Assembly (NCBI RefSeq): GCF_030269925.1 | Contig: NC_085127.1 | Span: 999,501-1,063,500, forward strand | Direction of reading: 5' to 3' | Length of the DNA: 64,000 nucleotides | Origin: Bombyx mori | Lineage: Eukaryota; Arthropoda; Insecta; Lepidoptera; Bombycidae | Shown here: piece by piece, positions 20,317 through 31,730 of the stretch | Position numbering within the stretch: the stretch's first letter is position 1 | Layout of the letters: every line of letters begins with the position of its first letter | Notes under the pieces: generated by a model | The model's input: only the letters and a program-made list of their open reading frames with translations | What the model was told of the DNA's origin: nothing | Databases searched by the model: none | Made by a program: the position numbers and the translations under genes

Positions 20317-22498
20317 TTGTTAAAGCATGTTTATTTACAATTATTTAATTAAGAAACCTTTAATTTAATCATCAGGCACAGGGTTTGTGGCTTTACGACT
20401 GTATTAAGCAGATAGGGATGTGGTTGAATTTTAGATTTTACCATAGAGGATATTTTACTCGACGAAGGTTCAAGACAACAACGTGCGTTGATTTACATTT
20501 ATTGCGTTGCGTTGCGCTAAGTGCATGAGGCTATAAGGTCAGAGGTCAAAGGTGAAATTGCTTTATATGAAACGTAAGGTTCTAATGACTCTTCTGATCT
20601 ACTCGGTCTGATTCGGAGTGTGTGGATATTCATGATTTTTGAGAGTGCTTAATTGCTAACATTAGTAACGGGATTCGTTTTCGCATATACTGAGATGTAA
20701 ATTTTTGTTTTTTGTTTTTACTTTTAACCAAAACTATATTCTAATTGTATTCTAACGATTTAATTGTAAATAATTTATTCGAAACGCGAAGCTTCTCAGA
20801 GTCACACACATGATTTTGTATTTCTAATTAAAATCCCACTGACATTAACTTTCACGTTATTACGACGTATCTTGTGTCTGCCACAGTATTTTTACCCACC
20901 AATTGGCATTGTTGTAAGCGCTGGAATATGGAATGGAATATGGAACGTATTTTTTTCCCAATAAGGCTGATTTCCCTAGACGATCTAGAGTACTTTATGT
21001 ACAATACTTTTAGTTCCCGACACAAAAAAATGATGTAGCCATTATAGTTTTGCCTATGATTGCTGTTAGGTAGTGTTTCGTTCGTTTTTTTAATATTTTG
21101 TTAATAGAAATAATTTTTTTCATATTTTTTTTTCATTTAGTTAAATAGGTTTTCGCCAAATTTTTTTAATTAGTTAATTTAGACGCACACAATCCACACG
21201 ATGTTCAGTCGTTATCAGAGCCCATGGAAATCAGAATTTGAATACAGATTTCCATCTTGAAACATTGGAGTTTTAACAACATTTCATTGAATTTGTTTTA
21301 AGCTTTGTTGGTTAGGTTTTAAAATCATGACATTCTGGTTGCCGTGGGAAATAGAGGTTATAAAGTTGATGTATTATTACCATTGCTCTGAGTACAATTT
21401 ACTTCTTCAATGTAATTTTGAAATGTACCTATGTAATTTGTGAGGGTTTCTTGAGTTGGAAATTGTAATTAATATTTGTACTAAGTATTTCAGTTTTATG
21501 TAAGTAGAGATGTTTTTCTACATTATGGTGAGTCTAATTATGCGTATTACAAATATTGAATGTTTGCTGTTGTTGGGTCATATTGACCATGCTAATTATT
21601 TTAATACATAATGTGTTCGTGAATACAGACGTTCTCTTTTTAATATTTAATTCTCGAAATGCCTGAGCTGTTATGTTTCAAATCAAATCACTATTAATTT
21701 TATTAATAAAAATCAAATTACTATTATTATTCAAATTATTATATATTATTGCTATGGAATTGAATAGAAAATGTATTTTTAGGATTTAGGAATTTTATAC
21801 CTTGAGTAAATTCATAGTAACACTACGTATGTGCTTATTGTACGTTTTTGGCATTAGACAGGATGCAATAGTGATCCAAATGTAAAAATATGACGAGAAT
21901 AATAATCATTGAAAAATGAACTCATGTATTAGTATAAAATTTATTTACTTTGGATTATTAATATTTATACTAACACCTCGTTTGGCTTTTGTTTTATTTA
22001 TACGCGTCTTTATTTCTAATTTTAAAGTTTACGTAATGGATTATGAAATTTTAATATGTAATTACTTATTATTTGAAAAATTGAGTTCGAGATCGGAGAT
22101 TTTTGTAACATATTTGAATATTCCCGGCAATTCAATTTGACACTTTCAATTTTCTTTTTGAAGAGCGCTACCAATTCGTTTTAGTGTGTACGCGCTAAAA
22201 GGTTTTTCATAATATATCGAATGTTTTAAATTTGTTTGAAAGTTTATTCTAGAAAACATTGACAGTTGGATTCTTACTAGTGGATTAAAATAGTTTATGT
22301 AGGCTTTTAGTATTCTTTAGTAGGTCTGCTTTAAGTAGTATTTTTGAGTCGTTGGATTTTATAAAAAAAAACAGGCTGTTATAAAAGAATATTTAAAAAT
22401 TAATTGCACAGTGAACGAATAATGTACACTTCTCAGTCATTTCGAAAATTATTCTAGTATTTCCCGAACAGACAAGTAATTTTTAACTTCTTCTATCT
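20317..22498. other. 2.2-kb AT-rich intron stretch
   Basis: No repeat family or coding frame recognised. The 74-residue frame at 21916-22140 is AT-rich, hydrophobic by composition only, and lacks domain similarity. Confidence 0.4.
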
Positions 22499-22769
22499 TC
22501 TATATAATAATATATAAAAATGAATTGCTGTTCGTTAGTCTCGCTAAAGTTAATTTTGGTCTTGAATTATTTGTGGAAGTCCAGAGAAGGTTTAAAAGGT
22601 AAATAAATATGAAAATGCTCGGAATTAAATAATAATAACAATTTTGTTTTTCCTTTGATGTGTCCCCCGTCGGACGGATTCCTTTTGTTTGTTTTAAGTT
22701 TATTTTATACAAAAGTTTAGATCTTTTATTTATCGATTGCGGCACTACGAAGTCTGCCGGGTCAGCTAG
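22499..22769 (+). mobile_element. Non-autonomous Helitron, family H2-like
   Basis: TCTATATAATAATATATAAAAATG start, TGCTGTTCGTTAGTCTCGC, and GAAGTCTGCCGGGTCAGCTAG end before T. 271 bp, internally deleted compared with longer relatives. Confidence 0.8.
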
Positions 22770-23167
22770 TTTTTAATGTATTTAGTATAGATTGCTTTGA
22801 TTAAAATAAAAATTAAAACAGATATTGACTTTAAGTTTTTTCCCCTTTGGAAAATTCAAATGAGTTAATACGTAATTATCGATAGATACTGTTGATTAAT
22901 TTCAATTATTTTCAAAAGAGAAATCGATTTTTTTCCAAAAGGACGTAAAACAAACGTTCGGAAATCAATGTGCATAGTGAGATAGGGATAATGAGATTTG
23001 AAAATTTACTATTATTCTTAATGCGGTTTTTACGTTATTAAATTATTTAGTTCAGAAATCAAACGCGCGCACGTTACGGAATCAATCCAGAGATCGGAAC
23101 GCGAGATCACTTAGCACTTTTGATTGCAGAACTTTAAACTTTAGCACTGCACTGCACTTGCACTTAC

Positions 23168-23185
23168 CGCGACGAAGGCTTTCAT
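23168..23185 (-). CDS. Secreted structural protein, exon 1 (six codons)
   Basis: ATG AAA GCC TTC GTC GCG, then GTAAGT. This encodes the first six residues of the signal peptide and joins in phase 0 to the exon at 13810-14271. A short first coding exon ending inside the signal peptide is the usual architecture of insect cuticular protein genes. Support: start codon about 45 nt below a predicted transcription start, a perfect donor, and a joined product with a good signal peptide. Confidence 0.8.
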
Positions 23186-23224
23186 GGTGTATGGTGGTGT
23201 GTCACTTCGGTTGTTAACGAAGCA

Positions 23225-23258
23225 ATGTGGTCTCGGTGATGGCTCAGTTGGATATATA
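23225..23258 (-). promoter_or_regulatory. TATA box and start region of the secreted-protein gene
   Basis: On the - strand CACTATATATCC (TATA at 23252-23258) is followed 20-30 bp later by CATCACCGAG around 23230-23240, a plausible start site, giving a 5' UTR of about 45-50 nt before ATG 23185. Confidence 0.65.
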
Positions 23259-23259
23259 G

Positions 23260-23844
23260 TGATGAGCAACGGGGTGGGGCAGCGAAAGGATTAGGTTGTG
23301 CAACCTCTGGAGATGGCATGGAATAGGAAATGCTGCTCATGAGGGTCTGCGGTTTACGTGGGTCAAGGGTTTCGGTAAGTGCTATATGAGTTTAGAGGTT
23401 CACGTAAGGAATTTTTTCGTCAAATACTCGTAAAAATAATAATAGAATGTGCATTGAATAGCTTAGTATCGGCTGAGTCGTTGGTTTAATGCGCTAAAAC
23501 CATCACAGTTTTTGTTTTTTCTGTAACTTGCAGCCATGTAAGAATGTTCATGAGTGATTAGTATTTGCAGCTAGTTTGCCAATGTAATTAATCTGATTTT
23601 TTTCTGTTTACATAATAAATAAATAAAATAAAAAGCTTTTATCTCTTGCTTTTACATGGTAAATTTTCTAAAAAAAAAAACAAAAAACAGTGTGCATGCA
23701 GAATTTTTCACCAGGTAATTCAATTACCTAATATATATATATTTTTTTTTGCTTTTAAAAGGACGATAAAAAATATCATGTTTAAGTAAGTAGTTTAATT
23801 TAATATGTTTGCATTTCGAATAATAGTGTTTTTTTTAAAAAAAA
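23260..23844. other. Upstream flank of the secreted-protein gene
   Basis: GC-richer just upstream (23260-23400), then AT-rich; it likely includes proximal regulatory sequence. No specific sites assigned. Confidence 0.35.
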
Positions 23845-24042
23845 ATTATTGCTTAGATGGGTGGACGAGCTCACAGCCCACCTGGTATTAAGTGGTTACT
23901 GGAGCCCATAGACATCTAGAACGTAAATGCGTCACCCACCTTGAGATATAAGGTCTCAAGTATAGTTACAACGGCTGCCCCTACCCTTCAAACCGAAACG
24001 CATTACTGCTTCACGGCAGAAATAGGCAGGGTGGTGGTGGTG
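23845..24042 (-). mobile_element. Bm1 SINE, 5'-truncated
   Basis: Reverse Bm1: TTATTGCTTAGATGGGTGG, CACCTGGTATTAAGTGG, CTTGAGATATAAGGTCTC, ending GGCAGGGTGGTGGTGG. Confidence 0.88.
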
Positions 24043-24348
24043 TGATTGAAAATGTTAACAAAGTTATAGCATAACGAGTTATAGTTAAATAAATGTTAGA
24101 TTTCTGTTTACCTACATAGTAGAGAGATATAAACATTAATAGTGTTTAAGACACAGACAGATTTGCTACGATGTTGTGGTCAATGGAAAAATAGAGACAC
24201 TTTATAATTTTAAGTACTTTGTCTATATTTCACAACCACAACGATTTTGAATATGTTATGTTCAGGTTTAGAGTATCTTCCTGTGTCTACAGGACTAAAA
24301 AGGAGACTTAGGTTATGCATCAGGGAATGGACTGGGATGGAATGGAAA

Positions 24349-24787
24349 GTCGTTTTGGCGTAAAGGATAAGACGTGCGGTGCATTCGTATCTAGCGATGC
24401 ACCGGCGTTCGAATCCCGCAGGCGGGTACCAATTTTTTGAATGAAATACGTACTTAACAAATGTTCACGATTGACTTCCACGGTGAAGGAATAACATCGT
24501 GTAATAAAAATCAAAGACGCAAAATTATAATTTGCGTAATCACTGGTGGTAGGACGTGAATCCGCACGGGTGGGTACTACCACTCTCCCTATTACTGCTG
24601 TGAAGCAGTAATGCGTTTCGGTATGAAGAGCGGGACAGCCGCTGTACTGTTAAAAGTAAGACCTTACAACTCATGTCTCAAAGGTGAGTGACGGCATTTA
24701 CTTTGTAGATGTCTATGGGCTCCGGTAACTACTTAATGCCAGGTGGGCTGTGAGCTCGTCCACCTATCTATGCAATAAAAAAAAAAC
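24349..24787 (+). mobile_element. Bm1 SINE, full length
   Basis: Complete + copy with head (GTCGTTTTGGCGTAAAGG, CGTTCGAATCCCGCAGGCGG), middle (CACGATTGACTTCCACGGTG), body and AATAAAAAAAAAA tail. Confidence 0.93.
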
Positions 24788-25520
24788 ATGTTATATCACT
24801 CAATAATGACACTAAAGTATTTTATTCTTTTTTTCTTGCATATTCCATGACGTGTTTTCTAGTAATTTCTGGAAGAGATTTCATATTGTTTATTTTGACC
24901 CCAAATGACGTCACGTTGTGAATTTACGTTCGATTTTATAACAGCTACGCAGCTATTTAAGGTTTAAATTTGAACATTCAAAATATGTTCATAAGCTGTT
25001 GTATGGACGAATTATATATTAAAATGTTATTGTTATATCATTTGCTATCATTTGTTAAATTATAGAATGATACTGAATTAGATGAAATTAAATTTAGTTT
25101 GTGAAGTAATCATTTTGGGTTCTTCCTTTGAAAAATTATTTTATTATGATCATATTAAAATGCGAAAGTGTGTTCTGTTGGTTTGACCTTCTTTCGCGTA
25201 GTGAGATAGCGACGGATCGACATGATTTTTTTTGCAGAGAGATAGTTTTGAAACGGGCTGTGTCATAGACTGTCTAAATTTCGCTACCCATCTTGAAACA
25301 CGGGTCAAAGCCTCAATTCTATTTATCAATATTACAATAGATACAAGAAAGATAGAATATAGAAATAGATCAATAGGTACACCGCGTGTAATTCATTTCC
25401 AAATGATTCTTGTTGACGTGACGGTTGTCTGGAAGCGATCGCTCTTAGGGATAAGATCGCCAATTGTACTTTTTTTGTGTTTAATGTTTCTAAATGTTTT
25501 TTTTTGGTGTACAATTAAAA

Positions 25521-25522
<2 letters not shown>
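24788..25522. other. Non-coding, nothing recognised
   Basis: AT-rich. The open frame at 25232-25594 depends on the adjacent CT repeat and is not a gene. Confidence 0.45.

Positions 25523-25586
<64 letters not shown>
25523..25586 (+). repeat. (CT)32 microsatellite
   Basis: 64 bp of uninterrupted CT dinucleotide. The (Leu-Ser)n and (Arg-Glu)n frames across it are artefacts. Confidence 0.97.
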
Positions 25587-25589
<3 letters not shown>

Positions 25590-25836
25590 GTTGAATGCCA
25601 ACGTGTGATAGGTACCATTCGCGTAAATTCAACAATTTTGTGAATTACGAATAAAATTACGAAACACAGTGAAACTCGAAATAATTAATATATTTTTTAT
25701 AAAATGCTCGAAAATTTCCCCTCGACATAATGAGGAATAAAAGTATACGATATTTAATTTTAATTATATTAACAGTAAACTGTATTCGTTTTTAGAAATC
25801 TTGTTCACATTCGAGCCTCAAATCATGATCGTAAGT

Positions 25837-26090
25837 AATTTTTTTTATTGCTTAGATTGGTGTACGAGCTCACAGCCCGCCTGGTGTTAAGTGGTTACTG
25901 GAGCCCATAGACATCTACAACGTAAATGCGCTACCCACTTTGAGATATAAGTTCTAAGTTTCAGTATGGTTACAACGGCTGCCCCACACTTCAAACCGAA
26001 ACGCATTACTGATTCACGGCAGAAAGAGGCAGGGCGGTGGTACCTACCCGCGCGGACTCACGCGTGGTCCTACCACCAGTAACAGTAAGT
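25837..26090 (-). mobile_element. Bm1 SINE with 20-bp target duplication
   Basis: Reverse Bm1 (ATTGCTTAGATTGGTGTACG to GTCCTACCACCAGTAACAG). Flanks CTCAAATCATGATCGTAAGT (25817-25836) and CTCAAATCATGTTCGTAAGT (26091-26110) are the target duplication, with one mismatch. Confidence 0.92.
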
Positions 26091-26132
26091 CTCAAATCAT
26101 GTTCGTAAGTGCTGTATCCAGTTCCCCTAAAA

Positions 26133-26552
26133 TCTATATATTAATACGTGAAGCAAAAACTTTGTATCCCTTTTTACGAAAATTGCGCGGACAGAGGAGT
26201 ATTAAATTTTCCACACTTATAGAGAATATAGAGAAGAAGTGCACAATGCTAATATTTTTTTTAAATAATGCATAGATACATTAAATCAATAAAGAAAACA
26301 TTACACACACTACATACCATGTATTTGACGCACACACGCATGCATACTATTTATTGTCAAACTTTTGTTCTTGACGTCTGTTGTCAAATTGAGAGTAGAT
26401 TAAATATTGTTTGTCTTTGTTAATATTTTTTATAGTGTAGTCTTGGCTAAATTTGTGATTATAAAAGTATAAAATACAATCATAATGTGTAGTGTATAAA
26501 CTTACAATTCCAATTAATTATAGTCGAATTTCGACTACTGCGGGACCTCTAG
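26133..26552 (+). mobile_element. Non-autonomous Helitron, family H1, copy 2
   Basis: Same ends as at 8795 (A|TCTATATATTAATACG ... CTAG|T) and the same 3' palindrome; 420 bp. It differs from copy 1 at only a handful of sites, so the family is fairly young. Confidence 0.85.
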
Positions 26553-26789
26553 TATTTGTAAATTGTCTTTAGCTGCCAGTGTGCCGCTAAGAATAGCCCG
26601 CATAATAGCCAGTTAGAAATTTTAATGGTGTTATTTAGTGATACGCCGTGATTTACGACCGCGGCGGTCTCATGGCGGCTACTGTGCAAACCGACAATTA
26701 GCACTTTGCATACATGTTTAATATATGTTTACTCACGTGCTCTGCACATGTTAAGAGTTTAAGAATAAACTTGATTTATTGTGTTTGAC

Positions 26790-27215
26790 TATGTCTAGTG
26801 GTGTTGATAGTCTTAGCAAGTTGAAGTGGCAGCGGGAAGGCCACATAGGGCCAAAATCGGACCACCGGTGCGGCAGAAAGACCTCGAGTGGAGACCATGT
26901 ACGGGGTAAATAGTCGACGTCGCCCAAAACACGTCATCTCGGATCCTCACGATCCACTAACGGTGCTTTTAGGTACCCCAAGCACCGCTCACCGTTCTCG
27001 TCGAACCCGTTGCTTGCAACGAAGTAGATTCATCCGGTAGTAGATTCATTTGCGAAGCAGTTGCTCTTGAGTTGTTAGGTCTCCTTCGGAGGCGCTCGGG
27101 CGGCTGTTAGCTATTCCCATCCCTCCTGGCTGAGCCTTTGCTCGCCCAACTGTTTTGGTGAAACTGGAAAGGCCTCCGGGCCACCAGTAATCTTATAATC
27201 ATAAAAAAAGCAGAA
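26790..27215 (+). mobile_element. LINE 3' end: ORF2 C-terminal relic plus LP-type tail
   Basis: A frame near 26805-26910 reads LSKLKWQREGHI...DHRCGRK, like the LKW-WAGH-DRW-RK C-terminus of many insect LINE ORF2 proteins. It is followed directly by the LP 3' UTR: CGTCGCCCAAAACACGTC and GGTGCTTTTAGGTACCCCAAG (LP-A type), then TAGTAGATTCATTTGCGAAG, CTCCTTCGGAGGCGCTCGGG and CTCCGGGCCACCAGTAATC (LP-B type). It joins the LP tails to a LINE coding region and mixes features of both tail types. Confidence 0.6.
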
Positions 27216-27603
27216 AGAGACGCATATGACTTGAAGGACAGCTGGGCTGTGGTGCATTGAGGTGTCTCAGTTATGGGATCTTCTCGCATGGACATAGTTC
27301 GCATTGGTACCGCGTGCAGTTGACACGAAAGAAAGGAAAGTTTTCCTTTATAATTGCGTACGTAATGAGTTAATTAAACGTAGTCAGATGAATGTAAATA
27401 TTGATTGAACATGATGATTTTCTAATAATAAAATTCTTGACCTCTACAACGACTGGTTTGAGATAGGCTTGACTGAGTTTTTTGAAATTGCGAAACTTTC
27501 GATTGTAGTCTTTTTTTTTTTTAATTTATAATGCAACAGACATTGTGTTCAACAGTGCATTGACAATGCAGGGTATGTGACACTGAGTTTCTCGTCGTAT
27601 CTT

Positions 27604-27718
27604 CTCAATGGACCCCGTTTCCGTTCCGGTGGTAGATTCTGCGAAGCACTGCTCTAGCTAGGGCTAGTGTTAGCAACGTCACAAGGTTTGAGCACCGTGA
27701 GCTCACAGTACTAGCCCG
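27604..27718 (+). mobile_element. LINE-tail family LP-A fragment
   Basis: TTCCGGTGGTAGATTCTGCG, AAGCACTGCTCTAGCTAGGG, AGTGTTAGCAAC and CGTGAGCTCAC: about 115 bp of the LP-A 3' UTR in sense orientation. Confidence 0.65.
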
Positions 27719-28743
27719 GAGAATCTAGTATAAATCTTCGAGGTTACTTAGAAGTGGGAAAAAAATAGCGATCAGTCAAGAATCGGCATGTGAATGAACC
27801 ACTATGCTAATGTGAACAAAAATATTATTAACGCGATGAATTTTTAACACGTTTTTTTGCTTTTATTTACCTATTCATGTAATGAGTTTTTTCAAAGTAA
27901 TTTTCACCAAATTCCTGTCGTAGGATTGTTTTGAAAATTTGCACGCGTATCAAGGACTAATGACAATACATGAATTTTATTATTTTAGCTTAATGCCCTA
28001 ACCAGGATCATTAAGGTAAAGAACTCACTATATTAATTTTTAGTTAGTCTTGCTATTGACGTGTGTTTTTGTCACGTCAGATTTTGAAATGTACATAACG
28101 TCATGGCCGCAAACGTCCTCACTATAAGTCCCACGCAATCACTTCAATCCGGAGCATAAGATACTTAATATAAAAAATCGATCGAGAGAATTCCACCTTC
28201 ACAGGAAATATAAAAGTCTTGAGTTGACAGCGATTATGAAATATCGACGGGAAGACGAACGAGACAAATGTAAATTAATTTATATTACGTCTATTTTATA
28301 GGGGCTCATCGCAAAGTGCAATGCCAAAGCATTAACAATATTCAATGTCAAGAAAAACCAGCTACACAACGGCTTATCTTCGTCTTTGAGAATGGTTTCA
28401 ATATACCCTGTAAAAATATGTCATAAAGTCGAATATCGTATTGTGTGAAGCGGCTCCGACAACGTCATCTTGTACAAATATAATCTTTTGTAATCGTTAC
28501 GACAAAATTCCGGGAAGAATTTCCATTTATTCCTCACAAGTATATAGATCGGGTTGAGACGAAGGCTTAGGGAAACCAAATCAATCAATGCGTTCTCTAG
28601 TTATGCGCTCAAGAACGAATGGCATATCAAATTAATTTTTAGAATATGTATTTTAATTGTTGGTCGTAGTCGTTTTTAAAAAGCCGGCAACGGTAAAGCA
28701 AAATAATATCAATTTAAGCGTAAAAGAAGGTTTTTTAGAAGTA
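27719..28743. other. Non-coding, nothing recognised
   Basis: AT-rich 1-kb stretch with no supported gene or repeat family. Confidence 0.4.
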
Positions 28744-28769
28744 GCCCGCACGGGTAGGTACCAACACCC

Positions 28770-29779
28770 TTTTTTTTTTTTTTTTTTGTTATCGATGGGG
28801 AATCCTAGTCTTTACGGATACCCTGCCGACGGGGGTCGGACCGGGTTATGTCGGACTCCGCGCCTCCGGTGGAAGAAAGAGGAAGAAGTCGCGAACCGAG
28901 GTCCGCGCCCTCAACCAATTGGTCCACGGAGACTACGCCTTTAGAAAGGCGCGCTGGGCTAAGTTCAGCTCTCGCCAAACCCGCCCAGCTTAACGACTAC
29001 CGACTAAACCCCAACGAGCTCCTCCACTCCGGCTGGGCGGGGACCCAGGTACCGCCATGTGCGCGCCATAGGCCCGCCTTCGCCGGCTCCCACCCCAATG
29101 TTACGTTGGGCGGGATCTGCCACCGGGGACTTCTTCCCCCTCTCATCTCCACGACTCGTGAGGGGCGCACCAGAGCCACAGCGCACCACCACCCCACAGG
29201 ACCTCAGTGCCGAGCACCGGGCGCCCCCGCACCCAGCAATCGACGGCCCCTGCAGGAGCCGGGTGGGGGCTTTCTGCCCGCACCACCCGCTCCGCCTTCA
29301 CTGCCTACGAACCGAGGTCCACGACCTCCTCCTCACGACTTCCTCCTCGGTTCATCGGCATGCCCGGTTCTTCATAAAGCCCCGGTCTTCCTTGTGCCCG
29401 ACGGAGGCTGGACGTCCATCGGAGTCGTCGTCTCGCCGAGTTGACTTCGGTCTGCAGCAACGGGTGCGGCCGCGGGTGCAGCGACGTCCTCTCTCCTCGG
29501 TTTTCTCGGGGGCCTTGCACAGGCCTTGCCCCCCGAAGTGTGGTCCGCTGGTTTCCCGGCGGAGGCGCAGACGGCGCATCGCGGTGCCAGTGTGCATCCG
29601 GATGCCACGTGGCCGGTCTGTCCGCACCGGTAGCAGTCGTGGCTGCGGTCGACCGACGACGGGCACCGCGCACCCACATGGCCCAACGCGTGGCAGCGGA
29701 AGCATTGTAGCCTCCGGGCCTCCAGCAGGTGGACGCGAACAACGCTCCAACCGATGCGCAGCTTCGTCACTGTAACAAT
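28770..29779 (-). mobile_element. R1-clade non-LTR retrotransposon, deleted copy
   Basis: GC-rich, 1.01-kb insertion reading leftward and ending in a poly-A tail (T run at 28770-28787 on the + strand), preceded by a 3' UTR ending in GGATTCCCCATCGATAAC. It encodes only the ORF1 C-terminus with CCHC knuckles; no endonuclease or reverse transcriptase is present between ORF1 and the 3' UTR. It is therefore 5'-truncated and internally deleted. Sharp contrast in GC content with the neighbourhood. Confidence 0.8.
29372..29779 (-). pseudogene. R1-type LINE ORF1 C-terminus, three CCHC zinc knuckles
   Basis: Frame to a stop at 29372-29374. After KLRIGWSVVRVHLLEARR come the knuckles CFRCHALGHVGARC, CYRCGQTGHVASGC and CAVCASAGKPADHTSGGKAC, then a Pro/Ala-rich end. 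The spacing and LRIGW lead-in fit the gag-like ORF1 of R1/TRAS-type elements, which binds element RNA. The N-terminal part is missing; upstream of 29779 the open frame continues only into Bm1 DNA. Overlapping frames in this GC-rich block on both strands are shadows. Confidence 0.78.
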
Positions 29780-29979
29780 TAGGCACCACCACCCTGCCTG
29801 TTTCCGTCGTGAAGCAATAATGCGTTTTGATTTGAAGGGTGGGGCAGCCGTTGTACCACATAACTGAAATTTAGAACTTATCTTCAATGTGGGTGGCTGC
29901 ATTTACATTGACTCCGGGAACACTTAAAATCAGTTGATTCATGAGTTCGTTCAGTAATCTAAGCAAATAAAAGTTGACC

Positions 29980-30285
29980 TCAGTACTGCTTCGAAGCAGA
30001 AGTGGATAGGAGGTACCTGGTGCGGATTCATAAGACGTCCTTTCACTAGTTCTCACTTGTTCACAAACTTTTATTACTAGTGGTAGGACGTCTTGTGAAT
30101 CCGCACGGGTACCCAACACCTTGCTTATTTCTGCCGTGAAGCAGTAATGCGTTCCGGTTTGAAGGGTGGAACAACCGTTGTAACTATTCTGAGACCTAAG
30201 AACTCACATCTCAAGGTGGGTGGCGGCATTTACGTTGTAGATGTATATGGGCTCCAGTAACCAGATAATAAAATAAAATAAAAAC
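29980..30285. mobile_element. Bm1 fragments in opposite orientations
   Basis: A short reverse Bm1 piece (ACTGCTTCGAAGCAGAAGTGG to AAGACGTCCTTTCACTAGT, 29983-30053) is followed by a + 5'-truncated copy at 30076-30285 (TAGTGGTAGGACGTCTTGTG, GCAGTAATGCGTTCCGG, GATGTATATGGGCTCCAG, AATAAAATAAAATAAAA). Confidence 0.75.
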
Positions 30286-30983
30286 TTCGCGACCACGAAG
30301 GAAGGAAATAGGTGTGCCACCGCTGATCTACGTTAAGATTGACGATTCATTATTATCTGTTGTTGGCATTAGAAAGGCAAGCGAAATCAATGATTATATT
30401 TTCTTAATAATCTCGACGCGAAAGGAAGCTGCAAGTTCTTATCATAAATCTAAATTTGTATTATTACCACACGATTTCATATACGCGATAACTTAACTAG
30501 GTCATAATTAGTATTTTATTAGGCATAGGCAAGCTTTCAGCCCACCTAATGTTCGGGTTAAAGATATTCTTTATTCTCAAAGAGAATTACATAAATTCAC
30601 TTAAATGAGAACATTAAAATAGTTATAATTAATTCAGATCGTGCAGTACATGACAATAATTTATGGTAACAACATGCGGTGCTATGACAATTATTTAACA
30701 AAAACTATAAAGATTATTTTCTTAAAATGTATAAACAGGGTAGATTAGCACAGAAGCGAGGTAAGTACAACGATCGCCTCGACCAGCCGCCGGCCGCTCG
30801 GTGGCGAGTAGATATTGGCGCCACAAGGAGCTAGTTCGCATGGATGCGGCATTGGTAATAATGTTCAATAAATAAATAAGCCTTTATTGCTGTTAGAGTT
30901 TAACTTATTTAATTAAACATAAAATGATAACTAGGTAAGAAAATTAGTTAGGCCGTTGCAGAGGCTTAGTAATACATACAGTT
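30286..30983. other. Non-coding; possible Bm1 scrap
   Basis: Mostly unremarkable. CAGCCCACCTAATGTTC at 30539-30555 may be a Bm1 tail fragment. The open frame at 30314-30496 has no recognisable domain. Confidence 0.35.
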
Positions 30984-31088
30984 TTTTTTATTGTTTAGTT
31001 GGGTGGACGAGCTCACAGCCCACCTGGTGTTAAGTGGTTACTGGAGCCCATAGACATCTATAACGTAAATGCGCCACACACCTTGAAC
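30984..31088 (-). mobile_element. Bm1 SINE, short 5'-truncated copy
   Basis: Reverse tail only: TTTTATTGTTTAGTTGGGTGG to AAATGCGCCACACACCTTGAA. Confidence 0.85.
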
Positions 31089-31730
31089 CTTGAATGTATA
31101 GATGAGGGATTTAGTAAATTATCAGAAACCACAAATTGATAAAATTTTATCACTTTATCTATAACAAATAAAGACTTGTATGATTTGTTAATTTTTTACT
31201 TTCCGTGTTTAGGTTATACAAAAATAAATTGCCTTAACTTTGACAACATATAAGTTTAGGGGCATCCGCTACAAGATGACGCTAGTTTCCATAAAAAACA
31301 ATATTTGTCTTAAAGTATCGCATTTTCAGCGCCCTGGTGGTTGTACCCGTGCGGTAGTACATTTTAAATATGTACATGCATTTTGTTCTACATGAGTCGC
31401 ATTAACATGCAAGTGAATGCACTCCACTCTCATCTCAACATTGCAATAGTATTATTAAAATTAATCTAATTGCTAATAATGCCTCATTAATTCTGTTTGA
31501 GGTCGAAATGGAAAAAAAATAATGCGAGAGAGCTTCATTATTTCTGAGGTTTCGACATTTATGAATCTGTGGTTTTGTTTTGTAAGTCAGAAGCGACAAG
31601 CGATTTATTAACGTTTGATGTGTTATTGGATTGATTTAAAAATAGCATTTCTCGATAATTTTTGATGAATCTAACTGGTTAACCAAAATTGTTGGTATGT
31701 TGCTCAAGAATTAAAAATAATTCCTATTTT
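31089..31730. other. Non-coding, nothing recognised
   Basis: AT-rich, no supported feature. Confidence 0.4.

Larger units (their letters stand above)
14272..23167 (-). other. 8.9-kb intron of the secreted-protein gene
   Basis: Phase-0 intron with GTAAGT at 23162-23167 and TTCCAACAG at 14272-14280. It contains a Helitron nested in a MITE, three Bm1 copies, an inverted-repeat MITE, two CCGACTTC elements and another Helitron. No exon-like frame was found in it, but I cannot rule out small untranslated or alternative exons. Confidence 0.7.
28744..29972 (+). mobile_element. Bm1 SINE interrupted by an R1-clade LINE
   Basis: Bm1 sequence (CCCGCACGGGTAGGTACCAACACCC) stops at 28769 and resumes at 29780 (TAGGCACCACCACCCTGCC, GAAGGGTGGGGCAGCCGTTG, CTAAGCAAATAAAA). 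The repeated GTAGGTACCA-CACCC / TTAGGCACCACCACCC is the target duplication of the inserted LINE, about 14 bp. Confidence 0.78.

Noticed and set aside
25232..25635. Open frames with (Leu-Ser)n or (Arg-Glu)n
   Set aside because: Produced by the (CT)32 microsatellite.
28848..29775. Several 145-238 residue frames in the GC-rich block
   Set aside because: Shadows of the R1-type ORF1 and 3' UTR; only the - strand frame ending at 29372 has domains.
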